Origin: Chthoniobacterales bacterium
GTDB taxonomy: Bacteria > Verrucomicrobiota > Verrucomicrobiia > Chthoniobacterales > JAATET01
NCBI GenBank assembly: GCA_036569045.1
Contig: DATCRI010000034.1
Coordinates: forward strand, 1-57,207
Direction: 5' to 3'
Length of the DNA stretch: 57,207 nt
This document shows, one piece after another, positions 1 to 6,709 of the stretch. Both the position numbers and the translations under genes were made by a program. Below the pieces are notes generated by a model. The model searched no databases, was not told where the DNA came from, and saw only the letters and a list, made by a program, of their open reading frames with translations. Positions within the stretch are counted from its first letter, which is position 1. Each line of letters starts with the position of its first letter.

Positions 1-83
1 CCGCCGCTCCAGGCCGGGCGGTTCGCAAATAGGAGGGGCCACGATCATTGACTCGCGCAGCGGCTGTGTCTACACGTAGATAC

Positions 84-326
84 ATGGACGTGGCGACGGC
101 GAAGTTGTTTCAGCATGGCGGGTCGCAGGCCGTGCGGCTGCCGAAGGAATTTCGGATGCCCGGGCGGACCGTGAAGCTGACCCGGACTGCCAATGGCATC
201 CTGATCCAGCCTGATGAAGATAACCGCCGCCGGGCCCAGCTCTTCGCGGCGATGGAGGGAAGTTGCCCCGATTTTCCGGATATCGCTCCGCTGCCGCCGG
301 ATCTTCCGCGGGACCCGCTGATGTGA
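84..326 (+). CDS. vapB: VapB-type antitoxin (AbrB/SpoVT fold)
   Basis: This is the antitoxin of a type II toxin-antitoxin pair. Such proteins bind their own promoter and neutralise the VapC nuclease. The N-terminus carries the signature ATAKLFQHGGSQAVRLPKEF, typical of the swapped-hairpin DNA-binding domain of VapB/VagC. The C-terminal tail is acidic and proline-rich, as expected for the toxin-binding part. The protein would be about 80 residues. Start choice is uncertain. ATG at 84 fits the family length but lacks a Shine-Dalgarno sequence, whereas a TTG at 48 lies about 10 bases after AGGAGG (32-37) and would add 12 residues. Its stop overlaps the GTG start of the toxin (GTGA), which indicates translational coupling. 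Confidence 0.85.
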   Translation: MDVATAKLFQHGGSQAVRLPKEFRMPGRTVKLTRTANGILIQPDEDNRRRAQLFAAMEGSCPDFPDIAPLPPDLPRDPLM

Positions 327-739
327 TTTATTTTCCCGACACGAATGCGTTCTCCGCGCACTTGCGCGGGACCAGCCCGGCGCTGTCGACGCGCATGGTG
401 GAGGCTCTGGAGGCGGGGGAGTTGCGGTTCTCGATCGTCGTTTTCCTCGAGCTGGCGTATGGCGCGCGCAAGGCGGAACTCGCGGGCGAGAAACGCCCCG
501 CGGCGAGGGTGGCGAAATTGCGGGACGTGCTGCCCATCGAGCCGCTCACGGAATCCGTTGCTGCGCACTACGCGCGAATCCGGACGGCGCTGGAGCGGGA
601 TGGTCGGCTGATTGGCGGAATGGATTTGCTGATCGGGGCGCACGCCCTGGCGCTCGAGGCGACGGTCGTCACGGCGAACGTCGGTGAGTTTTCCCGCGTG
701 GCCGGTTTGAAGGTCGAGAATTGGCAGGCGGCGGCGTGA
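323..739 (+). CDS. vapC: VapC-type PIN-domain ribonuclease toxin
   Basis: This is the toxin partner of the preceding antitoxin, a PIN-domain endoribonuclease that cleaves RNA using divalent metal. From the GTG start the protein has 138 residues, normal for VapC. The acidic metal-binding residues are visible: Asp in YFPDTN near the start, Glu in VVFLELAYG, and Asp in GGMDLLIGAHAL with the later VVTANVGEF segment. The start GTG at 323 overlaps the antitoxin stop. The open frame continues upstream into the antitoxin gene, but no sensible VapC start lies there. Operon partner and family are clear; the RNA target cannot be read from the sequence. Confidence 0.88.
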   Translation: MIYFPDTNAFSAHLRGTSPALSTRMVEALEAGELRFSIVVFLELAYGARKAELAGEKRPAARVAKLRDVLPIEPLTESVAAHYARIRTALERDGRLIGGMDLLIGAHALALEATVVTANVGEFSRVAGLKVENWQAAA

Positions 740-755
740 GCGGCGCGCTCAGCGG

Positions 756-2096
756 CTACTCCCGCGTGACCGTGAGGCTGCGTCTGGCGATCTGACCGAC
801 GCGATTGGTGGCGGCGATGCGGATATGGTTGATGCCGGGTTTCAGGCGGGCGGTGAATTGCCAAATCGCGGTGCCCGAGGTGCGGCGCCAGTGCGGACTT
901 TTGTTGATGCGGTAGCGCACGGACTGGATGCCGGTCGGGCTCGAGGCGGCGCCGGCGATGCGGATCCGCGAGGCGGTGGTGGTGGGGTTGGCGGGGTCGT
1001 TGATCGTGATGCGCGGGCGGCCGGGGATGCGGTGCAGGCCGAGGATGCCGCGCTGGAGATCATACATGACGTCGTATTCGAAGAAGGCGGAGTTCCCGAG
1101 GTTGGTATTCGGCTGGCCCTTCGACTCGATCGCGATGCTGCGGAATGGCGGCGTGAATACGGGATCGAAGGTCCAGTTCCAGTCGCCGTGCCCGGCGGCG
1201 AAGGCGGCGAGCTGGGTGTCCGCCTTCAGATGGTCGCCGTCGGCGAATTCCTTCGGTAGCGGGGTCTTGCGAGTCGTGCGGTAATTGGGGGTGGAGGCGC
1301 CGCTGTCCAGCAGGCCATACATGGGCGTCGAGAAATCGGCCGAGCCGGGGCGGGAAAGCGTGACGGTCACGTCGAGGAGATACTGCTCGCGCGTCTGGTA
1401 GCCGCTGGGGAAGAAAACCGGCGCGCCGTTCGTGGTGGTGAGCCTTCGCATGGGAATCTGAATCTCGAACCGCCGCCGGATTTCGTCCGTGAGGCCGACG
1501 AGAATCTGGCCCTGGCGAACGGGCCGATTGACCTGGCCCTGGCGCACGAGGCCGCGGGTCTCGATGATGAAGCCGGTGGAGAGATTGCCCGGCAGCTGCG
1601 GGATGATCGCGAACATGCCGTTCTTGTGCTCCAGGCCGGAACCCATGTTCCCGAAAAAGGCGCCGTGGAGGGGCGGGATGTCCTGTTTGACGAGATGGTT
1701 CCACTTTTTCGGAGTGAGCCCGGGACCCGAGGCCCGGGTGATGCGTCCGGCGCGCACGCCGTCGGTTTTTGCGCCGTGGCCGAAGTCCACCGTGGTCTCG
1801 ACGATGTCGTATTCGTAGGAGACGCCGCTGCCGTAGGATTGCGGGTTCGGGCCGGGGCCGATGACCCTGGCGTTGGGCCACCATTCCGCCCGCGCTCCGT
1901 AGAATCCCGTCGAGCCGGTGTCGACTTCGTAGAGCTTCGCGACGGGCGAGCCGCCCAGGGCCGCGTAAATGCCGAGCCGATGGCCGCCGCCGTCCTCGAG
2001 GACGTGATACAGCGGGATGCTCACGGTCTCCGGCGCCGCGGGAAGAGTCGTTGGCGCGAGCGCGAGGAGCGGAGCGAGCAGGCGAGGAATGTTCAT
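756..2096 (-). CDS. Secreted pepsin-like aspartic protease homologue with C-terminal Ig-like domain
   Basis: This is a 446-residue exported protein. Starting at the ATG at 2096 gives a signal peptide (MNIPRLLAPLLALAPTTLPA); an open extension of 30 codons upstream is probably not translated. Two aspartic-protease-like motifs are present: VDTGSTGFYG with Asp59 and LLDSGAST with Asp264. Their spacing of 205 residues is close to that of the two catalytic Asp lobes of pepsins, and a YGSGVSYEYD segment between them resembles the pepsin strand preceding the flap. The last 80 residues form a beta-rich Ig/fibronectin-like module ending RRSLTVTRE. Bacterial pepsin homologues are known but rare. The fold assignment is inference from motifs. 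Confidence 0.6.
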   Translation of the reverse strand: MNIPRLLAPLLALAPTTLPAAPETVSIPLYHVLEDGGGHRLGIYAALGGSPVAKLYEVDTGSTGFYGARAEWWPNARVIGPGPNPQSYGSGVSYEYDIVETTVDFGHGAKTDGVRAGRITRASGPGLTPKKWNHLVKQDIPPLHGAFFGNMGSGLEHKNGMFAIIPQLPGNLSTGFIIETRGLVRQGQVNRPVRQGQILVGLTDEIRRRFEIQIPMRRLTTTNGAPVFFPSGYQTREQYLLDVTVTLSRPGSADFSTPMYGLLDSGASTPNYRTTRKTPLPKEFADGDHLKADTQLAAFAAGHGDWNWTFDPVFTPPFRSIAIESKGQPNTNLGNSAFFEYDVMYDLQRGILGLHRIPGRPRITINDPANPTTTASRIRIAGAASSPTGIQSVRYRINKSPHWRRTSGTAIWQFTARLKPGINHIRIAATNRVGQIARRSLTVTRE

Positions 2097-2179
2097 GGCT
2101 GCGAGAAGTTTCCGGCGTCGGGTTTTCAGGCTATCAAGGAATGATGCTGCCGGGAAGCCGGTGGCGAGGGAAATACCGG

Positions 2180-2208
2180 TTGCCACGACCGGGATGCGAC
2201 GCTACATC
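2180..2208 (+). promoter_or_regulatory. Candidate sigma-70 type promoter of the leuA leader
   Basis: TTGCCA at 2180-2185 matches the -35 consensus in five of six positions. It is separated by exactly 17 bases from TACATC at 2203-2208, which matches the -10 consensus in four of six. Transcription would begin near 2215, almost at the ATG of the leader peptide, making that peptide nearly leaderless. The promoter is inferred from spacing and sequence only. Confidence 0.4.
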
Positions 2209-2216
2209 TGTTGGCC

Positions 2217-2297
2217 ATGGTCAAGGCCGCGCGCACTTCTCTCCTCGCGCTTCGACTCGGGTTGCTCCCGAGCCGACTTCCTCTCCTTTTGCTTTAA
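2217..2297 (+). CDS. leuL: Leucine-rich leader peptide of leuA (putative)
   Basis: This is a 26-codon open frame starting at ATG 2217 and ending at TAA 2295-2297, 89 bases before leuA. Eleven of the 26 residues are leucine and the peptide ends with four consecutive leucine codons directly before the stop (LPLLLL). That is the classic composition of an attenuation leader for a leucine biosynthetic gene: ribosome stalling at the leucine codons when charged tRNA-Leu is scarce would favour read-through into leuA. No good Shine-Dalgarno sequence precedes it, but a candidate promoter ends only a few bases upstream. The function is inferred from composition and position. Confidence 0.65.
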   Translation: MVKAARTSLLALRLGLLPSRLPLLLL

Positions 2298-2327
2298 TTT
2301 CCTGGCTTAACTGCGTGTTTCTGGCGG

Positions 2328-2356
2328 CGTGGTGAGGGCCACGAGCTTCCTTTTTT
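2328..2356 (+). terminator. Candidate attenuator terminator upstream of leuA
   Basis: A short hairpin, CGTGG (2328-2332) pairing with CCACG (2339-2343) across a six-base loop, is followed by a T run at 2351-2356. It lies between the leucine-rich leader peptide and the leuA start codon, where a regulated terminator is expected. The stem is short, so a more stable pairing that includes flanking bases is possible. Folding of 2217-2386 would decide. Confidence 0.4.
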
Positions 2357-2386
2357 CTTCGCCGGAAAACCCAATTCCCCAAAGTT

Positions 2387-3940
2387 ATGTCCGATAAAGT
2401 TGTGATTTTCGATACGACGCTGCGCGATGGCGAGCAATGCCCCGGCGCGTCGATGAACCTGCGTGAAAAGATGGAGGTCGCCCGCCAGCTGGGGCGCCTG
2501 AACGTCGATGTGATCGAGGCCGGCTTCCCGGTGATCAGCGACGGCGATTTCGAGGCCGTTCGCACGATTGCCGAGGAGGTCCGCGGTCCGATCATTTGCG
2601 GTCTCGCGCGTTGCGTGTCCAGGGACATCGACGCCGCGGGCGCGGCGGTGAAGGCCGCCGGCGAGCGCGGGCGCATCCACGTCTTCCTGGCCACGTCGGC
2701 GATCCATCGCGAGTTCAAGCTGAAGAAGGCTGAGGACGAAATCATTCGCATGGCCGTCGAGGGCGTGAAGCGTGCGAAGGGCCTGGTGAAGGACGTCGAA
2801 TTCTCGCCCGAGGACGCCTCGCGCACCGAGCCGGAATTTCTGGCCCGCGTCGTGCAGGCCGCCATCGAGGCTGGCGCCACGACGGTCAACATCCCCGACA
2901 CGGTCGGCTATGCGGTGCCCGAGCAATATGCCTCGCTGATCACGTATCTGCGCAGCAATGTCCGCAATATCGACGACGCGATCATCAGCGTGCACTGCCA
3001 CGACGATCTGGGCCTGGCGGTGGCGAACTCGCTGGCCGCGATCAAGGCCGGCGCGCGGCAGGTCGAGGGCACGTTCAACGGCATCGGCGAGCGCGCGGGC
3101 AACTGCGCGCTGGAGGAAGTCGTCATGGCGATCAGGACGCGGCCGGATTTCTTCGGCGGCATCCACACCAATGTCGTGACGCGTGAGATCCTGAAGTCGT
3201 CGCGCCTGATTGCGCGGATGAGCGGCCTGCAGGTCGCCCGCAGCAAGGCGATCGTCGGCGAGAATGCCTTCGCGCACAGCTCGGGCATTCACCAGGACGG
3301 CATCCTGAAGAAGCGCGAGACCTACGAGATCATGGATCCCGAGGAGGTCGGCTGGGGCGGCACGGAATTGCCGCTGACGAAGCACTCCGGCCGCCACGCG
3401 ATGGCTTCGCGCCTGGAGCATCTGGGCTTCAAGCTGACTGACGCCGAGAGCGACGCCGTGTTCGTGCGCTTCAAGGAAATCGGCGACAAGAAGAAGTTCG
3501 TTTACGACGACGACCTGAGCGCGCTGGTGGACGATTCGATCGGCAGCGTCGGCGAGACCTATTCGCTCGATTACATCCACGTCACGAGCGGTTCCACGAC
3601 CGTGCCGACGGCAACGGTGAAATTGCGGAAGGGCGACGAGAGCTTCCAGGATTCCAGCCCGGGCAATGGTGCGGTGGATGCCGCGATGCAGGCGATCGAT
3701 CGCATCGTGGACAAGCACGGCACGCTGGCTTCGTATCAGGTGGAGGCCGTCACGCAGGGCCGCGATTCGCTGGGCGAGGTGACCGTGAAAATCGATTTCG
3801 GCGACGGCCAGCTCGTGACCGGCAAGGGGGCGAGCACCGACGTCGTCGAGGCGAGCGCCCGCGCTTATCTGAACGCGATCAATCGCTCGTTCGCCTTGGA
3901 ACAAACCGCCACGCGGCGTTTCGAATCGGCAGGTGTCTAG
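2387..3940 (+). CDS. leuA: 2-isopropylmalate synthase
   Basis: It catalyses the first committed step of leucine biosynthesis, condensing acetyl-CoA with 2-oxoisovalerate. At 517 residues it has the normal bacterial length. The HMGL-like TIM barrel opens with IFDTTLRDGEQCPG and includes the metal-binding HCHDDLGLAVANS segment and the GIGERAGN glycine-rich loop. Residues from about 365 to the end form the LeuA dimerisation/regulatory domain that normally mediates leucine feedback inhibition. No strong ribosome site precedes the ATG. A leucine-rich leader peptide and hairpin upstream suggest transcription attenuation. The following universal-stress gene begins close to the leuA stop but is not an obvious pathway partner. 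Confidence 0.97.
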   Translation: MSDKVVIFDTTLRDGEQCPGASMNLREKMEVARQLGRLNVDVIEAGFPVISDGDFEAVRTIAEEVRGPIICGLARCVSRDIDAAGAAVKAAGERGRIHVFLATSAIHREFKLKKAEDEIIRMAVEGVKRAKGLVKDVEFSPEDASRTEPEFLARVVQAAIEAGATTVNIPDTVGYAVPEQYASLITYLRSNVRNIDDAIISVHCHDDLGLAVANSLAAIKAGARQVEGTFNGIGERAGNCALEEVVMAIRTRPDFFGGIHTNVVTREILKSSRLIARMSGLQVARSKAIVGENAFAHSSGIHQDGILKKRETYEIMDPEEVGWGGTELPLTKHSGRHAMASRLEHLGFKLTDAESDAVFVRFKEIGDKKKFVYDDDLSALVDDSIGSVGETYSLDYIHVTSGSTTVPTATVKLRKGDESFQDSSPGNGAVDAAMQAIDRIVDKHGTLASYQVEAVTQGRDSLGEVTVKIDFGDGQLVTGKGASTDVVEASARAYLNAINRSFALEQTATRRFESAGV

Positions 3941-4013
3941 CGCGGAAAGTTCGGGTGTCAAGGACGGTGGGAAATCGGATGACGCTTCGCGGAATCGGGA
4001 TTACATCGTCTCC

Positions 4014-4814
4014 ATGCCCGGCGCATATCAGAACATCGGCGTCGCCTCGACCTTCTCGCCGCGCTTCCATGCGGTGCTGTCCGAGGCGGACCGCTATGCG
4101 AGCCGGCTCGGCAGTCCGCTCAGTGTGATTCACGCCTCCGCCGAGCACGCCGAGGGCATCGCGAAGTTTTTCGAGGCCCTGGAGAAGCTCGGTCGCGCGG
4201 GGAATACCGGCATTATCTGGTCGGAGGCCGCCACGCCCGCCGATGCCATCCTTTCCGCCTGCGCGCGCAATGGAATCGACCTCCTGCTCGCCGGTGCGCT
4301 CGAGCGGCAGGGCGACCATCGCAATTTCGTCGGTGGCGTCGCCCGGGAACTCCTCGAGCGCGCGACCTGCGATCTGTTGTTGCTGCCGAGACCCGAGGAG
4401 CAGGGCGCATCCTGCCGCCGCGTGGCCGTCGATGTGGATCTCAAAAAGCCGTCCGTCGAGTTTCTCAATCGCGCCTGCGAACTGGCTACCCGTCTCGGCG
4501 CGACGGAAATGATCTTCCTTGGTGTCGTCACCCCCTTCGACCAGGCGCGGGTTCCCGCCGGCGAGGGGCCGCTCGACGAGGCGCGACTGGCCGGCATCGT
4601 GGACGGCGCTTCCGGCTTCTCTGGTGACGTCGATTACCGCCTGCTGCGCTCGACCACCGGATTTTCGCTCTGCGATTTTCTGCAGGATTTCGGCGCGGAT
4701 CTGTTCGTCGCCGGCCTGCGCAGCGTGGATGGCGCCCGCCGGATCCCGACGCGGCTGGACTGGCTGCGGCAGGTGATTCCCACAAACGTCCTGCTCGCGG
4801 GCATCGAAGGCTGA
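4014..4814 (+). CDS. Tandem universal stress protein (UspA family)
   Basis: This is a cytoplasmic UspA-like protein with two Usp folds. The first covers NIGVASTFSPRFHAVLSEADRYA and LLAGALERQGDHRNFVGGVARELLERATCDLLLLP. The second begins at VAVDVDLKKPSVEFLNRACELATRLG and ends with VIPTNVLLAG. Usp proteins bind ATP or sense stress, but no specific task can be read here. The ATG at 4014 gives 266 residues; a GTG at 3933, overlapping the leuA stop region, would add 27 residues of low-complexity sequence. The ClC channel gene follows within about 40 bases, so the two may be co-transcribed and linked to ion or pH stress. That link is inference. Confidence 0.8.
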   Translation: MPGAYQNIGVASTFSPRFHAVLSEADRYASRLGSPLSVIHASAEHAEGIAKFFEALEKLGRAGNTGIIWSEAATPADAILSACARNGIDLLLAGALERQGDHRNFVGGVARELLERATCDLLLLPRPEEQGASCRRVAVDVDLKKPSVEFLNRACELATRLGATEMIFLGVVTPFDQARVPAGEGPLDEARLAGIVDGASGFSGDVDYRLLRSTTGFSLCDFLQDFGADLFVAGLRSVDGARRIPTRLDWLRQVIPTNVLLAGIEG

Positions 4815-4852
4815 GTCTTGTCGCCACCGACTTGTCCTTTATAGAGTCGGCG

Positions 4853-6160
4853 ATGGGCAAATCGAAGATTGCCGGCTTGGGGTGGCGTCCGCTGGCTGCA
4901 ACCGCCTCGATTGGGCTGAGCTCCGGGCTTGTGGCGGTCGCCTTCGCCGCGGCTGCGAGCTGGATCGAGAGCAACTTCCTGTTTGATCACGCGAATGGCT
5001 CCTTCGGCAGCTTTGCGCTGACGGCGTTCCTGCTGATGACGGGCGGCGCGCTCGTTGCCGGCTGGCTGATGCATCGCTTTGCGCCCGACGCCGCCGGGAG
5101 CGGCATTCCGCAGGTGAAGGTTGCCTACCAGCGAGGAGCGATCAATTTCACCTGGCGGCTCGTGCTCGTGAAATTCGTGGGCGGCGTGCTGTCGATCGGC
5201 ACCGGCTCCAGCCTCGGCCGCGAAGGCCCGACCGTCCACATGGGCGCCGCACTGGCGAGCAAGATCGGGGCGTGGTTTCGCGAGTCCCGGGAAGGTCGCC
5301 TGAACGCCATTTGCGCCGGATCGGCGGCGGGTCTCGCAGCGGCGTTCAACAGTCCGCTGGCCGGCGTGACTCTCGTGCTCGAGGAAATTGCCGGCGGCCA
5401 GAATCAGGCGAAGTTCGCCGGCCGCTCGCTGTTTGCCGCCGCGCTGGCCGTGGTCATCGTCTATCTCATGCTCGGGAATCATCCCGCGCTGCCGCTGGGG
5501 TGGAACGTTCCGCTCACCTGGCCGGTCATCTGGCTTTCTCCGGTGATGGCGCTCGTCGCGGGCATGGCCGGCATCGTTTTTCAGCGCGGCACGCTCGCCC
5601 TGCGCGGGTGGATGAAACACGCGCCGATCCACCCGGTTTTCCGACCCGCGGCGGGCGCGGTGATCGGTTGCGCCGCGGCGGTGGGCGCCTTTGGAATGAC
5701 CGGGCAGCTCGGCGTTTTCGGCCTTGGAGAGGAAAATCTTCACGACACTCTCCAGAATCACATCGTCTGGGAGGTGGCCGCCATCCTGCTCGTCGCCAAG
5801 ATCATCGCCACCATCTTCTGCTATGGCACCGGCGGCTGCGGCGGCATCTTCGCCCCGCTGATCTTTTTCGGCGGAATGTGCGGCACGGTGGTCTACGGCC
5901 TGACGCCGGGAGCGGTCGGGCTCACGCCGTCGGATCAGACGATGCTTTCACTCGTCGGCATGACCGCCTGCCTGTGCGCCGTCGTCCGCGCGCCGATCAC
6001 TTCCGTCCTGATCGTGACCGAGATGACCCAGCAGCTCGATGCGCTCCCGGTCCTGATGGTCGCCGCCGTGGTTGGGGCGTTTTTGAATCGCTGGCTCTGC
6101 CTCGAGAACCTCTACGATGCGGCGCTGCGGCAGGATGGCATCCACATCGACGCGAAATGA
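4853..6160 (+). CDS. ClC-family chloride channel / H+/Cl- antiporter
   Basis: This is an integral membrane protein of the voltage-gated ClC family, about 435 residues from ATG 4853 (a TTG at 4832 is an alternative). The three ClC selectivity motifs are all visible: GSGIPQVK, GSSLGREGPTVHMG with the gating glutamate, and the GGCGGIFAPLIFFGG region near the end. The motif GSAAGLAAAFNSPLAG is also intact. There are about ten hydrophobic segments and no C-terminal CBS domains, so it is a short prokaryotic type like ClcA. The gating Glu is typical of exchangers, so proton-coupled chloride transport is likelier than passive channel activity. Confidence 0.93.
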   Translation: MGKSKIAGLGWRPLAATASIGLSSGLVAVAFAAAASWIESNFLFDHANGSFGSFALTAFLLMTGGALVAGWLMHRFAPDAAGSGIPQVKVAYQRGAINFTWRLVLVKFVGGVLSIGTGSSLGREGPTVHMGAALASKIGAWFRESREGRLNAICAGSAAGLAAAFNSPLAGVTLVLEEIAGGQNQAKFAGRSLFAAALAVVIVYLMLGNHPALPLGWNVPLTWPVIWLSPVMALVAGMAGIVFQRGTLALRGWMKHAPIHPVFRPAAGAVIGCAAAVGAFGMTGQLGVFGLGEENLHDTLQNHIVWEVAAILLVAKIIATIFCYGTGGCGGIFAPLIFFGGMCGTVVYGLTPGAVGLTPSDQTMLSLVGMTACLCAVVRAPITSVLIVTEMTQQLDALPVLMVAAVVGAFLNRWLCLENLYDAALRQDGIHIDAK

Positions 6161-6229
6161 GTGCCGGTCCCGCATGGTCGATTTGCTTGGACTCTCCGCG
6201 GCCTCGTTTCTAGATTCCCCGCTCTTGCC

Positions 6230-6568
6230 ATGAATTTCACCGATCTCCTTCTCTTCGCCCAAGCTGCCACGCCTGCGCCCGCCGGTCCCGCGCCGAGCCC
6301 CATCATGCAGTTCGTGCCGCTCATTTTCATCTTCGTCATCTTCTACTTCCTGCTCATCCGCCCGCAGCAGAAGAAGCAGAAGGAGCACGCCAAGCTCGTT
6401 GCCGGCATTCAGAGCGGCGACGCCGTCGTCACCAGCGCCGGCATTCATGGCGTCGTGACCAACGTGAAGGACAAGACCATCCTCGTGCGCGTCGCCGACA
6501 ACGTGAAACTCGAGTTCGACCGCGCGGCGATCGTCACCGTCTCGCGCGACTCGGAAAAAAGCGCCTAA
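6230..6568 (+). CDS. yajC: Preprotein translocase subunit YajC
   Basis: This is a small inner-membrane accessory subunit of the Sec translocon. From ATG 6230 it has 112 residues: a short N-terminus, one membrane helix at about residues 27-46, then the characteristic RPQQKKQKEH segment and a cytoplasmic beta-rich tail (VVTSAGIHGVVTNVKDKTILVRVADN). YajC normally associates with SecDF, and the next gene is secDF, so the assignment is supported by both sequence and context. The open frame continues upstream of ATG 6230, but the family N-terminus fits this start. Confidence 0.95.
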   Translation: MNFTDLLLFAQAATPAPAGPAPSPIMQFVPLIFIFVIFYFLLIRPQQKKQKEHAKLVAGIQSGDAVVTSAGIHGVVTNVKDKTILVRVADNVKLEFDRAAIVTVSRDSEKSA

Positions 6569-6581
6569 CCGCCAGATCGAA

Positions 6582-6601
6582 GGGACGGCCGCAGCCGTCC
6601 C
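6582..6601 (+). terminator. GC-rich hairpin after yajC
   Basis: A perfect 8-base inverted repeat, GGGACGGC and GCCGTCCC, with a CGCA loop begins 14 bases after the yajC stop. No T run follows, so it may act as a weak terminator or as an mRNA-stabilising hairpin between yajC and secDF. Confidence 0.45.
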
Positions 6602-6709
6602 GCCCCGTTTGAATTTCTTGGACAGCCGGACGCATCCGCCTATGCTTTCCGGCTCGGCTGGCTGCGTCTCCCCACGGGCAGGTCACCGCGCCTTGCGAAA
6701 TCCCTATCT

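Noticed and set aside
3933-4013. GTG start of the universal stress protein overlapping leuA
   Set aside because: The added 27 residues are Ser/Asp/Gly-rich and unlike the family; ATG 4014 begins directly before the first Usp strand.
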